Below are positions 54,776 to 64,000 of a DNA stretch of 64,000 nt, piece by piece. The stretch's first letter is position 1. Each line of letters starts with the position of its first letter. This stretch comes from Pirellulaceae bacterium. Its GTDB lineage: Bacteria > Planctomycetota > Planctomycetia > Pirellulales > Pirellulaceae. The position numbers and the translations under genes were made by a program. The DNA lies in contig JAHDXO010000016.1 in the NCBI GenBank assembly GCA_023382975.1, positions 110,022-174,021 on the forward strand. Reading direction: 5' to 3'. A model generated the notes under the pieces. The model did no database searches. It was not told the DNA's origin and saw only the letters and a list, made by a program, of their open reading frames with translations.

Positions 54776-56755
54776 ATGTGTCGCGATTTTGTTCGAAGAG
54801 CCGTCTGCCTTGCGGCGGCGCTCGCGGTTCTTGCCGTTCAACCGATCGGTGCCGACGGCGCCGACCAGACGCCGGCGGAACGACAGAAGAGCCTGATTGC
54901 GGTCCTCGAGTCGCCCGACTCGGCGCCCGGCGATAAGGCGATCACCTGCAAGCACCTGATGCGGTGCGGCGACGGCGAAGCCGTTCCCGCGCTTGCCAAG
55001 CTGCTGACCGACGAACAACTGGCCGCCTGGGCGCGCATTGCGCTCGAGGCGATTCCCGATCCGGCCGCCGGACAGGCGCTGCGCGATGCGGCGTCGCGTT
55101 TGCAGGGTCGGCTGCTGGTCGGCGTCGTCAATTCGATCGGCATGCGCCGCGACGCGCAGGCGGTCGAACTGCTGTCGCAGAAATTGACCGATGCGGACGC
55201 GGAAGTCGCCGCGTCGGCGGCCGTCGCGCTGGGCCGCATCGGCGATGCCGCCGCAACCGCCGCGCTGGCCCAGTTCCTGAAAGGACCGGGCATGGCCGCC
55301 GCGCCGCTCAAGGTGCGTTCCGCGGTCGCCGAAGGCTGCATCCTGTGCGCCGAGAAGAGCGGACAAGCGGGTGACGCCGCCGCGGCGATCCAGTTGTTTA
55401 ACGCGGTCCGCAGCGCCGACGTGCCTCAGCAGCGCGTCCTCGAAGCGACGCGCGGCATGATCCTGGCGAAAAAGGCGGACGGTATCGCGCCGCTGATCGA
55501 GCTGCTCAAGTCGGATGATCGGGGGCAGTTCGAACTGGGCCTGTGGGTGGCTCGCGAATTGCCCGGCCGCGAAGCGACCGACGCGCTGGTGGCCGAACTG
55601 GAGCGGGTGACGCCGGAACGGCAGGCGCTGCTGATGCTCGCCCTGATGGATCGGCAGGACCGGCCGCCGGTCAGTCTGCTGGTTCAGGCTGCCGATCGCA
55701 GTCCGAACAACGTGCGCATCACCGCGATCCGCGCGATGCGTCAGCAGGGCGACGTGTCGTGCGTGCCCGTCCTGCTGTCGGCTGCCGTCTTGGCCGACGA
55801 GGACGTGGCCACCGCGGCCGCGGAGTCTCTCCAGGAACTGCCTGGAGCCGAGGTCAACGCCGATCTGGCCGCGCGCCTGGCCACGGCCGAAGGCAAGACG
55901 CGGATGTTGTTGATCGAATTGGCCGGCCTGCGCGGCATTTCCGCCTCGGTGCCCGAGTTGCTCAAAGCGGCCGACGACTCGAACGGGTCGGTCCGCGCCG
56001 CGGCCTTCAAGTCGCTGGGCGACACGATCGACTTCGCCGGGTTGTCCTGGTTGATCGAACGCACGGTTCGAGCGAAGAGTCCGGAAGAACTGAGCATGGC
56101 GGGCGACGCGCTGAAGGCGGCCTCGGGACGCATGCCCGATCGGGATGCCTGCGCGACGAAACTGGCCGCAGCCATGTCGCAAGCCGACACGACGGCCAAG
56201 GGCAAGCTGTTGGAATCGCTGGGCGCCATCGGCGGCGCAGCGGCGTTGGCAGCCGTCGTCGAAGCCTCGAAATCGACCGACGCGGCCGTCCAGGGCGCAG
56301 CCGCCCAGCAGTTGGGCGACTGGATGACTCCCGACGCGGCGCCGGCCCTGCTGCAGTTGGCCCGCGGTGCGGCGGACAATAGCCTGAAAGTCCGTGCGCT
56401 GCGCGGCTACCTGCGCATCGCTCGGCAATTCGTGGTGCCGGACGACGAGCGTTTGGCCATGTACAACACGGCCATGGCCACCGCGCTGCGCGACGACGAG
56501 CGGCGATTGGCCGTCGACGTGTTGATTCGGATTCCTTCCAAGCAGACGCTCGCCGAAGCGATGAAGCGACTGGGCGAACCCGCGTTGCGCGACGCGGCAG
56601 CCAATGCCGCCGTGGCCATCGCCGCGAAGCTGACGGCCGAAGATCCCAAAGCCGTGGCGGACGCGATGCAAAAGGTCCTGGACTCGGGCGTCGGCGACCC
56701 CGTCAAGACCAAGGCCCAGGAAATCCGCAACCAGGTGAAAGCCGCGACCCCGTAG
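54776..56755 (+). CDS. Secreted HEAT-repeat protein
   Basis: The ATG at 54776 (MCRDFVRRAVCLAAALAVLAVQP...) gives 659 residues with a signal peptide to about residue 28. The mature part consists of HEAT-like helix pairs, for example DAEVAASAAVALGRIGDAAATAALAQFL and NGSVRAAAFKSLGDTIDFAGLSWLI. It is homologous to the protein at 48060: both have an ALGRIG unit followed by a segment with paired Cys (GCILCAE against ACLRCAD). It probably pairs functionally with the Gfo/Idh protein upstream. It has no catalytic motif. Confidence 0.85.
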   Translation: MCRDFVRRAVCLAAALAVLAVQPIGADGADQTPAERQKSLIAVLESPDSAPGDKAITCKHLMRCGDGEAVPALAKLLTDEQLAAWARIALEAIPDPAAGQALRDAASRLQGRLLVGVVNSIGMRRDAQAVELLSQKLTDADAEVAASAAVALGRIGDAAATAALAQFLKGPGMAAAPLKVRSAVAEGCILCAEKSGQAGDAAAAIQLFNAVRSADVPQQRVLEATRGMILAKKADGIAPLIELLKSDDRGQFELGLWVARELPGREATDALVAELERVTPERQALLMLALMDRQDRPPVSLLVQAADRSPNNVRITAIRAMRQQGDVSCVPVLLSAAVLADEDVATAAAESLQELPGAEVNADLAARLATAEGKTRMLLIELAGLRGISASVPELLKAADDSNGSVRAAAFKSLGDTIDFAGLSWLIERTVRAKSPEELSMAGDALKAASGRMPDRDACATKLAAAMSQADTTAKGKLLESLGAIGGAAALAAVVEASKSTDAAVQGAAAQQLGDWMTPDAAPALLQLARGAADNSLKVRALRGYLRIARQFVVPDDERLAMYNTAMATALRDDERRLAVDVLIRIPSKQTLAEAMKRLGEPALRDAAANAAVAIAAKLTAEDPKAVADAMQKVLDSGVGDPVKTKAQEIRNQVKAATP

Positions 56756-56873
56756 GCTCCCCAGCGGCGAATCCGCGCAGGTGGGGCCAGCGACACGCTG
56801 CCCCACCTGCGACGGCTAATCCCCCGCGGTAGACTAAACGTTCGATTTGCTTCAAGACGGGACAACTGCCAAG

Positions 56874-57110
56874 ATGCAGCGAGCAATTGACGCCATCTAT
56901 GAGAACGGTATGTTTCGGCCCATTGGTCGCGAACGGCTGGCGATCACGGAGGGAAGACGCGTCCGAATCACCGTCGATGACGAAGGCGACCCCGAAGCCC
57001 TGATTGCGGCGACGGCGATCGAGAATGCTCTGGTGCTGGCAACAAACAACCTCGGAGACTTCGGCCGCTTCGCTGGCCTGCGAATCGACAATTGGCTCGC
57101 TCCGACGTGA
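56874..57110 (+). pseudogene. Fused remnant of a DUF104-type antitoxin and a PIN toxin
   Basis: The 78-codon frame starts like AF2212/DUF104 antitoxins (MQRAIDAIYENGMFRPI..., then LAITEGRRVRITVDD). Within one residue it continues as the C-terminal end of a VapC-type PIN domain (LIAATAIENALVLATNNLGDFGRFAGLRIDNW). The first ~100 residues of the toxin, with its N-terminal catalytic acids, are missing. An in-frame deletion between adjacent antitoxin and toxin genes explains this best. The product probably has no RNase activity. Confidence 0.65.
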
Positions 57111-57233
57111 CACAGACCAAGCGTTGGCCCAGAGCCGCGTTTTGGTCCGGGAAAATGGTGGCGTTGATTAATCGCGGACCGGTGACGTCGGTCGTCACGT
57201 AGATGGGGAAGTAACCGAAAGGCAGTCGACTCC

Positions 57234-58346
57234 ATGACGGATTCTACTCGGCGCCTTCTCATCGTCCTTCATTTGTGGGTGGGTGCGTTTTACTGCCTTG
57301 ACGGCTTCTGGGGAGTGCCTTATCGAACTGAACCTGGCTTTCGATTTCTAGTCGCCACATCGTCGATCTCAATCGCGTATGGGCTATATCGCAGCAGGAC
57401 GTGGACACTTCTATTCCAGGGTCTGATCTTCGTCGGCCTCTTTTTCGTCTGGCCTGAGATTCGCCTGCGTAGTGTTAGCTACGATCCAATTGGGACACTC
57501 TTCCAACAGATTAGCATATTCGTCATCGTGGTTCCCCCATTCACACTCGGCGTCGCGACCGCCGTGATGATAATCCGTTCGCGTCTTCTTCGTCCTCGCA
57601 ACGGAAGCTTCGCTTCACACCGGTTGCAGCTCGCCGAGATCGCGAGCCTGCTGGTGTTGCTCGTGTTCGTCTCGGCTCTGGGCGATTTCTTGGCGCCTTG
57701 GTACGTCGGCTATGCCGCAGAACGACTAGCCGAGCAACAACGGTTGGACGAAGACAATGAACGCCGGGTTTCTCGTTCACAATTGGATGCCGCACTGACC
57801 GAACTAGAAACGGAACTCGACAACGGCGATGACCTGCGCCGCCGCGAATTACTAAATGCCGTCTGGCAGTTGCGAGAGAAGATCCCGAAGCAGGATTGGT
57901 CCCACAGAATTGCCAACGCCCCTCGCAATATACAGCTTGCGATTGTTCATGATGCACGCGATTGGGGATATGGAAAGCTATCTGGTTTGCTCGAAGAAGC
58001 CGACCTAGATGCCGAGGCTCGACGTCGTTTGACGGTGGCGCTACTAGGTGAATACGAAGGAGGTCCACGCAGGCGCATCGGCGCGCTCAGGTCCGTATCG
58101 ACGCACGAGAGGATCGTCGAACTGCTGATCGATGCAATTTCCGATCGCCAGGCGGTCGGTGTTGCTGATCGCGTTCGCTTGGCTGAAGCACTTGAAGAGA
58201 TTGCCGATCTGTCGGACTTTGATCCCCGGCCTGCGATTCCCGTTCTCGAAGCAGTGATTGCGGATGATGATCCCAAGGTCGTCGAGGTCGCAATGCGGGC
58301 GTTGGCCAAGGCCAACAAGCGCGATCGGGATCGCACAATGCCCTGA
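57234..58346 (+). CDS. Membrane protein with C-terminal helical-repeat domain
   Basis: The 370-residue protein has four to five hydrophobic helices in residues 1-160, such as TLLFQGLIFVGLFFVWPEI and ISIFVIVVPPFTLGVATAVMII. A coiled-coil-like acidic segment follows (EQQRLDEDNERR..., ~165-195). The cytoplasmic-type C-terminus ends in a HEAT-like unit, AIPVLEAVIADDDPKVVEVAMRALAKA (~340-366). No family was recognised. The ribosome-binding site is weak. It is a single gene without an obvious operon partner. Confidence 0.65.
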   Translation: MTDSTRRLLIVLHLWVGAFYCLDGFWGVPYRTEPGFRFLVATSSISIAYGLYRSRTWTLLFQGLIFVGLFFVWPEIRLRSVSYDPIGTLFQQISIFVIVVPPFTLGVATAVMIIRSRLLRPRNGSFASHRLQLAEIASLLVLLVFVSALGDFLAPWYVGYAAERLAEQQRLDEDNERRVSRSQLDAALTELETELDNGDDLRRRELLNAVWQLREKIPKQDWSHRIANAPRNIQLAIVHDARDWGYGKLSGLLEEADLDAEARRRLTVALLGEYEGGPRRRIGALRSVSTHERIVELLIDAISDRQAVGVADRVRLAEALEEIADLSDFDPRPAIPVLEAVIADDDPKVVEVAMRALAKANKRDRDRTMP

Positions 58347-58770
58347 TGGCCGACCCTCGCGGCCGCTGGACGGGATCCCGCTTCTTCCACCGGCACTTGA
58401 AATCCCAGAAAGACGTCCTCAACATGTCGTTCTGGGGCGGAAGTTCGAGTGTTGCGGCACGTCAAATTTGCGATTCTGATGACCGTTGGCATTGACCTCC
58501 GCACTCCGAGGCATTCTTCGTTTTGCCATGACACGCTCCTTTGAACCAGCGGCCATCCCGTGGCTGTTTCCCGACTCTGGGGCAAGGTCTCTCTTGTCCC
58601 GTGGTCCACTTTACGCGGATTCGGTCCCGATTCAACTGCTTGACACGCAAGCGATTGAAGCGACAATCGTCCAGTAGTGACAGGCGGGATAGCCCGCCGC
58701 GCTGGTCGGCCTATTCCCAGTCAGCGATGTCCGTGATAGGCCGTTCTGGATAATCATAAGTTACGGTGCC
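58347..58770. other. Intergenic region containing the left copy of a 138-bp dispersed repeat
   Basis: No convincing gene is present. 58623-58760 matches 62397-62534 as a direct repeat, with about one base in seven differing by eye. It contains a small hairpin, ggcgggatagcccgcc, and an inverted pair cggcctatt...gataggccg. It ends about 10 bp before the next start codon. Confidence 0.7.
58623..58760. repeat. 138-bp dispersed repeat, copy 1
   Basis: This copy begins ggtcccgattcaactgcttg and ends aatcataag. Copy 2 is at 62397-62534. Each copy ends shortly before the start codon of an otherwise unrelated small gene (at 58771 and 62555). Confidence 0.75.
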
Positions 58771-59292
58771 ATGGAAAGCTTCAACGCCAGACCTCGACTT
58801 TCGCTCGCCGCTTTCCTTGGCGTGTTCACGTTCACCGCGATCGGAATTGCTGCGTTCGTCCTTCGTACGCGCCCCATCGTGTCAGTGTTGTCGACTGCGA
58901 CACACCTGATCATCTTCTTCGCTTTCGTCGTCATGTTGCTGACTGATCGCCCACGGAGGCCGTTCTGGACCGGCTTCGTGGTCGTTTCCCTTGGTTACAA
59001 CTTTCTGCTCGGCGGTGGTCTCCCAGGTGACGAATTCTATTCGGTTCCAGCCGTAGTTGCTGAATGGGCCGCAGGACCCAAAGACGTGTACTTCGATTGG
59101 TCGCAGTATGATCGCGTGCCGTACGATGCGATGTCTCGCCCTACTCGCGACGATTATCTACGCGATGCAACCCGAAACCGGATTCGCTACATAGCGAATT
59201 GTATGACGGCGATTTACCTAGGCGTGATTGGGGGCTACATTGGGCAAAGAGTCGCCTGGAAGGCTGCACGACGCTCCCGTGCGGCAACGTAA
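58771..59292 (+). CDS. Small membrane protein of unknown function
   Basis: The 173-residue product has three N-terminal hydrophobic helices (FLGVFTFTAIGIAAFVL, VSVLSTATHLIIFFAFVVMLL, FWTGFVVVSLGYNFLLGG). A ~60-residue hydrophilic, Asp/Arg-rich loop and a final helix (IANCMTAIYLGVIGGYIG) follow. No family was recognised. It has no clear ribosome-binding site and sits directly behind a dispersed repeat, so its expression signals may lie in that repeat. Confidence 0.6.
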   Translation: MESFNARPRLSLAAFLGVFTFTAIGIAAFVLRTRPIVSVLSTATHLIIFFAFVVMLLTDRPRRPFWTGFVVVSLGYNFLLGGGLPGDEFYSVPAVVAEWAAGPKDVYFDWSQYDRVPYDAMSRPTRDDYLRDATRNRIRYIANCMTAIYLGVIGGYIGQRVAWKAARRSRAAT

Positions 59293-59437
59293 CCATGCCA
59301 TGCACCGGCGTGGCGGTGGCCAGCGTTTCCTGAAATCAAAACTTAGTCCCGCCACCCGGTGATGGCGGTCGTTCTGCGAGACGGATGACTGTTATGGTTG
59401 GCCTTTCAGCAACCCACTAATCGCGGAGGTATTTGCC

Positions 59438-59986
59438 ATGTCGAGGACTGGTACGCAATGCCTAACGACCTTGTTTTTCTTTCTTCTTGTTGTCGCCGGA
59501 TCCGTCGTCGCAGACACCGGTGTCAACATAAAAGATGAAACTCGCGAACCGTCAACCACCCGCGGGCAACTTGAGGTACAAGTCAAGGGCGCCCTCGAGA
59601 GATGCTACAAGAAGGTGCCGCTCGAACTGCAGGCCACCGACGGCGAGATTACTCGTCTGAAAAAACGCCGGTACAATCAGGCGCTGATCGGTTTCCAGGC
59701 ACGCGCCGCGTTGTGGGAGATGGGAGGGAGAAATGGCGAGCTCACCGTACTTCAGCAAGCCCATGAAAGATACCTAGACGCCGAACTCGCGCTCGTCTCG
59801 GATCCCAAGGCACGCGCACAAATCTACCACGAGCATTTGCTGGTAGGCAAGAACATGGCGGACACGGAAGAAAAACGTTACCTCAGGGGTCCGGGCACTA
59901 AGGCCGATTGGGAGCTTGCGCAATGGTGGACCATCGAAATCGAACTTCGAATGGCTGCCACTCCGCAAGACAATCCGAACAGGTAG
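59438..59986 (+). CDS. Exported hypothetical protein
   Basis: A GGAGG sits at good distance before the ATG at 59438. The 182-residue product has a signal peptide (CLTTLFFFLLVVAGSVVA) and a mature helical, charged part without cysteines after the signal. One segment, ALIGFQARAALWEMGGRNGELTVLQQAHERYLDAELAL, suggests a helical hairpin. No family was recognised. Confidence 0.65.
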   Translation: MSRTGTQCLTTLFFFLLVVAGSVVADTGVNIKDETREPSTTRGQLEVQVKGALERCYKKVPLELQATDGEITRLKKRRYNQALIGFQARAALWEMGGRNGELTVLQQAHERYLDAELALVSDPKARAQIYHEHLLVGKNMADTEEKRYLRGPGTKADWELAQWWTIEIELRMAATPQDNPNR

Positions 59987-60358
59987 CGCGCCCAGCGAGA
60001 ACTCCCAGAGGTTGTCGCTTCCTCCAGATGCATGACAGCGGATCGCCGAACCAAAGATCGGGATAGGGGTCCGGGTTGCCCCGGAGCCCCTCCCACACCA
60101 TGAGAGCATGCGGGTCCGCACTAGGCGGTTCGACTCTTGGCAGTGAGCGTCTGCCAGATGCCTAACAGACTGGGCAAGCCTCGTTGGCACCCGCTAACCG
60201 CCCCAGCCACCGACGCTGAACCGTGGTTTCTGCCTGGCAACCCGACCACTCTGCCCGCCGCACAGCCCTGTTCGGCGATTTGCAGCGGCGCTGTCCCGGT
60301 GGCATACTGGTGGACATCCAAGCCGAGACCGGACACATTTCTGCGAGGGCATCCAGGA

Positions 60359-60581
60359 ATGGCCAAGACAGCCAAGAGCACGACCGAGGCGAGCATCGAC
60401 GTCCGCAAGATCGTCCTCGACGATAAGCTGTACCCGCGGGCTGAACTGCGCGAGAAAGTGGTGAACGATTACGCGCAGCTCATTGCACGACGGCACAGTC
60501 CTGCCCCCGATCGTCGTCTTCCAGGACAAATCGGCGTACCACCTGGCAGACGGCCGTAACCGGCTGGAGGCGGCGCACGGA
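60359..60581 (+). pseudogene. Frameshifted ParB/Spo0J N-terminal domain remnant
   Basis: One frame reads MAKTAKSTTEASIDVRKIVLDDKLYPRAELREKVVNDYAQLI (ATG at 60359). At about 60480 the homology jumps to the +1 frame, HDGTVLPPIVVFQDKSAYHLADGRNRLEAAHG. Together they form the ParB-like nuclease fold, with the conserved DGxxLPPIVVF and LADGxxRLEAA blocks. The open frames after that look unrelated. This is probably a decayed plasmid or phage-type ParB-domain gene. Confidence 0.65.
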
Positions 60582-60995
60582 TCAGTCAGTTGCGCAGGGA
60601 GTTCGAGCGATCCTGGGCGAAGTTCCAGGGCGAACCGGACGCTGCATAGCTGTTGTCTCGGAAACTCGCAAGGCCCGACGATCCGCCCCGATCGTCGGGT
60701 TGTCTGCGTCCGCGTGGTTGCACGAGTTGGTCGTTCTCGTCCGCACTCGCCGCATTGGCGGCTGGTGCGGGCGGGATTGGTGCGAACGCAGCCGTGCAGG
60801 GATGGCTGCTTTCTTTTAGCGGTCAGGGATGTGAGATTGCCGATTCCGGCGAAAAAGGGGACCACTTTCCCGGCTCTAGAGAACCAAGTGGGTCGGACGC
60901 ATGTCTGGAAGCGGAGCCCCCGTTCCACTTCGCTGCTCGCGATGGGGAGTCACAGCTCACGCGGCAGTCGGCTCGCTGCTGCTTGACTGACTGAC
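60582..60995. other. Region after the ParB remnant, no convincing gene
   Basis: Several short frames exist but none looks protein-like. A perfect 10-bp stem, cccgacgatc/gatcgtcggg (60674-60699, 6-nt loop), is present without a T-run. Further sequence may derive from the lost 3' part of the ParB-like gene. The next gene ends here on the minus strand. Confidence 0.4.
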
Positions 60996-61946
<951 letters not shown>

Positions 61947-62141
61947 GGGCCTGTTCACGATCTTGCTCCTCCCAGCGTGAATGCTACGGTCGTCACAGCA
62001 TTTCACGCATGCCTCGATTGTCGCCACCAACCTCCCGCCACGTCAACAGCTTGCGGCCGTCTGTATTCCGCTTCGCCCGTCAACACGCGGAGGTTGTCCA
62101 GGATCAGTGCTTCGCCGCCGCCGTGCGTATGTGAGCACGAC

Positions 62142-62208
62142 GATGATTTACACGCACGTGCTGAACCGAGGAGGTCGAGGTGTTCAGATCCCCCTGTATA
62201 GGGAATGA
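62142..62208 (+). pseudogene. Possible C-terminal remnant of a tyrosine integrase
   Basis: On the plus strand the frame reads TMIYTHVLNRGGRGVQIPLYRE before a stop. The TMIYTHVLNRGG string is the typical active-site tyrosine region at the C-terminus of IntI/XerC-like tyrosine recombinases. The rest of the catalytic domain is absent. Beyond this motif there is no support, so the identification is tentative, but the match is specific. Confidence 0.5.
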
Positions 62209-62396
62209 ATGCACTGGTCGGCCTATGCTGGGCGAATCGTCCGAGGTCGAAATACGCAACTTGTTTACGTGCGGTGCTTTAGGTACTCGATGGTGACCGA
62301 GTGGTGCCGGTGATAGGCCGACCCAGCCGGTCGGCTTATCCAGCCGCCAATAGGACCTTATCCAGGTCGGCCTATTCCGGTGATCGGCACACCCAC

Positions 62397-62534
62397 GGTC
62401 CCGATTCAACTGCTTGACACGCAAGGGACTAAACCGACAATCGTTCAGTAGTGGCAGGCGGGATAGCCCGCCGCCCCGGTCGGCCTATTCCCTGGCTGCC
62501 GTATCCGGGATAGGCCGTTCTGGACAATCACAAG
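62397..62534. repeat. 138-bp dispersed repeat, copy 2
   Basis: This is a direct repeat of 58623-58760. It keeps the ggcgggatagcccgcc hairpin and the cggcctattcc/ggataggccg inverted pair. Partial copies of the cggcctatt word extend leftwards to about 62,215, so this copy sits in a denser repeat cluster. Confidence 0.75.
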
Positions 62535-62554
62535 TCACCCCAGTCGATGGTTGC

Positions 62555-63307
62555 ATGACAGACACACGTACCACGTGCATGACTTGCGGCAAACCGATAC
62601 GCACACGAACCGCGGAGAAAAACGGCGGATTGTGCGCGATCTGCCTACGTGACTGCCAGCGTCCGCATGATTGGCAGGATGCACTGCCGCTACCATCAGA
62701 CTCGATCGAATTCGAGGCAAGGCCGGACGTAGCTGCGATCTTGGCTGGTAACGCGATTGTCTGGGACGCCGTTGAGGAAACGCTTGTTGAATTGGCATCC
62801 CGCTATATTTCCTTGTTCGCTGAAACGAATCGCGACCGATCGTTCTACGGGTTTGCCTTCGACTGCAATGCAGACTACGGCGAAGTGTTTATTTGCGCAA
62901 ACTCGCCGCAAGGGTTGCGTGATCGCGCCATTGAGTGTAAGGGTGAATGGCCGGACTTGTACGGATCCCAGACTCTTGACGAAATCGCAAATGACCTTCG
63001 TTGGTCGCTCGGCGACTGGGAATTTAATGCATTTACAACCGAGTCATTTTCCGATTCGTGGCAACCGGTTGCGAATGTTTTGTCCAAAGCAATCGACTGG
63101 AGGGCCGATGGGGCGAGCGAACGCCACCGTGAAGCGTTTCTGAATTGCATTTGCCGTGCGATGTTACGGCTTGAAGCCAACGGCGCACTTGACGCCTTAA
63201 GCCAAACCAACGACTTCAAGACGTTTGTGTCTGATCACGATGAATCAGCCGACGACTCCTGGAGTCGATACGATGCGATCCGTGAACACCTGAAGGTGGG
63301 GCAATAA
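62555..63307 (+). CDS. Zinc-ribbon plus DUF4303-like protein
   Basis: The ATG at 62555 (MTDTRTTCMTCGKP...) gives 250 residues; a longer frame begins inside the upstream repeat. The N-terminal ~35 residues contain two Cys pairs (CMTCG and CAICLRDC), suggesting a zinc ribbon. The rest resembles DUF4303-like proteins: FYGFAFDCNADYGEVFICANSPQGL, then DLRWSLGDWEFNAF, and a C-terminal helical part. Relatives of this fold occur among immunity-type proteins of polymorphic toxin systems. No toxin gene is visible next to it. The DUF assignment is from memory of the motif pattern. Confidence 0.55.
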   Translation: MTDTRTTCMTCGKPIRTRTAEKNGGLCAICLRDCQRPHDWQDALPLPSDSIEFEARPDVAAILAGNAIVWDAVEETLVELASRYISLFAETNRDRSFYGFAFDCNADYGEVFICANSPQGLRDRAIECKGEWPDLYGSQTLDEIANDLRWSLGDWEFNAFTTESFSDSWQPVANVLSKAIDWRADGASERHREAFLNCICRAMLRLEANGALDALSQTNDFKTFVSDHDESADDSWSRYDAIREHLKVGQ

Positions 63308-64000
63308 AGGGATGTAGGCGAGCGAAGGTAAGGTCGGTTGCCAGTGGCAAACGCTTCCCGTCCCAGCCGCCTGAGGCTTGTCGTTCGTCCGCAGACTCCG
63401 GGGCCACCACGGCGCTTGTCGCCGTGGAGCCCTGTTCAACACCAGACCGGCGCGTCCGCTCGTCCTTCTTCGCCACCGCCCGGCTCGTCCGGGTGGAGCG
63501 GTGTTCGATACCGCGCGTCTGGTGGCGTCGCTCCGGGGTATCGCGGCCCTCGGCTATGAACATCGCACCACGCTGGCGAGCAGCGTGGTGGCGTGAGCAC
63601 CGTCGCGTGGGACGCGGTTCTGGTTCTGAACATCGCTCGACGGAGGCAAGCTCCGCCGTGGCGTCCAACGCGCCGCTCGCCCGATCCACCGACCGGCTTC
63701 ACCGATTGGGCTTCGTCCGCGCCGCCCCGCTATCGCATTCCCGGAATCGCTGACAAACGTGCGGCTCCACTTGAACGGCCAACCGGTCCCGGCGATATTC
63801 CGGCGCGCGCTGAATTTCCCGCGGCCAAGCCCACGCCGAAAAAAAATTGCCGCCGCATCGGCCATGCGGTAAGATGACAGGCGGCCGAATGGGCGATGGG
63901 CGTTCCGCTGCGTGCCATCCACGGACGAACCGAGCGGACGAAACGAATGAAGGATTAGATCGTGCGGTGATCAGGGAGGGGACGTTTCGGGGGAGAGAGA
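63308..64000. other. Gene-poor right end with degenerate ~70-nt repeats
   Basis: Between about 63,420 and 63,690 related words recur about 70 nt apart: gtggag...tgttc at 63,423 and 63,493, and tgaacatcgc at 63,557 and 63,627. These look like degenerate repeat units. Short open frames on both strands are compositionally biased (Arg/Ser/Pro) and are not supported as genes. The last ~60 bp may lead into a gene outside the window. Confidence 0.45.

Larger units (their letters stand above)
61947..62554. other. Repeat-rich intergenic region
   Basis: The region holds several copies of the word ggtcggcctat or its reverse complement between about 62,215 and 62,520. It also holds the second 138-bp dispersed repeat (62397-62534). 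A stretch near 62,140-62,190 encodes MIYTHVLNRGGRGVQIPL on the plus strand, which looks like the C-terminal end of a tyrosine integrase (YTHVLNRGG). It may be a remnant of a lost integron- or phage-type integrase gene. No intact gene is seen. Confidence 0.55.

Noticed and set aside
51956..56806. Very long minus-strand open frame (about 1616 codons) over the decarboxylase start, Gfo/Idh and HEAT genes
   Set aside because: It lies antisense to genes with clear domains and its translation is repetitive Arg/Gly/His-rich sequence, typical of the mirror frame in high-G+C DNA.
60674..60699. Perfect 10-bp hairpin as a terminator
   Set aside because: No T-run follows and it lies inside decayed sequence, so it was noted only within the intergenic entry.
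62215..62520. Possible CRISPR array made of the ggtcggcctat words
   Set aside because: The words are too short, irregularly spaced and partly inverted.

Overview
The window reads as chromosomal DNA of a high-G+C planctomycete, most like Pirellulales or a relative. This is inferred from gene content, not from a marker gene. Supporting signs are three TAT-exported Gfo/Idh/MocA oxidoreductases, large secreted PQQ-like propeller, DUF4838 and HEAT-repeat proteins, a MoxR/DUF58/VWA (Bat) operon, large CHAT and nSTAND proteins, and many short palindromic repeats. No rRNA, tRNA, CRISPR array or complete insertion sequence was recognised.

Layout. (1) 1-13.8 kb, plus strand: a cluster of signalling or conflict-type proteins. 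It holds a 5'-truncated nSTAND-TM-WD40-TPR protein, a TPR-CHAT protein, a small NTF2-like protein, and a CHAT-nSTAND-TM-helical-repeat protein paralogous to the first. (2) 13.8-16.7 kb, minus: an endonuclease III family glycosylase and a secreted FAD-dependent oxidoreductase. (3) 16.8-18.4 kb: a short island with a zincin-type toxin-like protein and a possible immunity partner, bracketed by two ~150-bp copies of the 3' end of the next gene. (4) 18.2-36.3 kb, minus: a long coupled gene string, PQQ-propeller > MoxR > DUF58 > small BatD-like > BatA-type VWA > BatB-type VWA/lipoprotein fusion > [methylase + PD-(D/E)XK nuclease pair] > BatD/TPR/SH3 protein > DUF4838 protein. The restriction-modification pair sits inside the Bat string. 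(5) 36.7-44.4 kb, plus: a three-gene operon (type III Mod-like methylase, OLD-like AAA-TOPRIM ATPase, type III Res) with 4-nt overlaps at both junctions. (6) 44.4-56.8 kb: a membrane protein, Gfo/Idh proteins, two related secreted HEAT-repeat proteins, a small planctomycete-type protein, and a PLP decarboxylase overlapping a RarD-type transporter. (7) 56.8-64 kb: a decayed accessory region. It has a fused remnant of an antitoxin/PIN module, orphan membrane and secreted proteins, a frameshifted ParB-like remnant, an FGE-sulfatase-type lipoprotein, a zinc-ribbon DUF4303-like protein, and dispersed repeats.

How the genes fit together. Two separate DNA-modification/restriction loci, three CHAT/STAND proteins, a toxin-like pair and a dead toxin-antitoxin gene make this a defence- and conflict-rich stretch interleaved with housekeeping and secretome operons. 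The best candidates for an under-described system are the Mod-OLD-Res operon, whose Mod gene carries a compositionally foreign target-recognition segment, and the CHAT/nSTAND cluster. All functional statements are read from motifs and order in the sequence; no database search was run.
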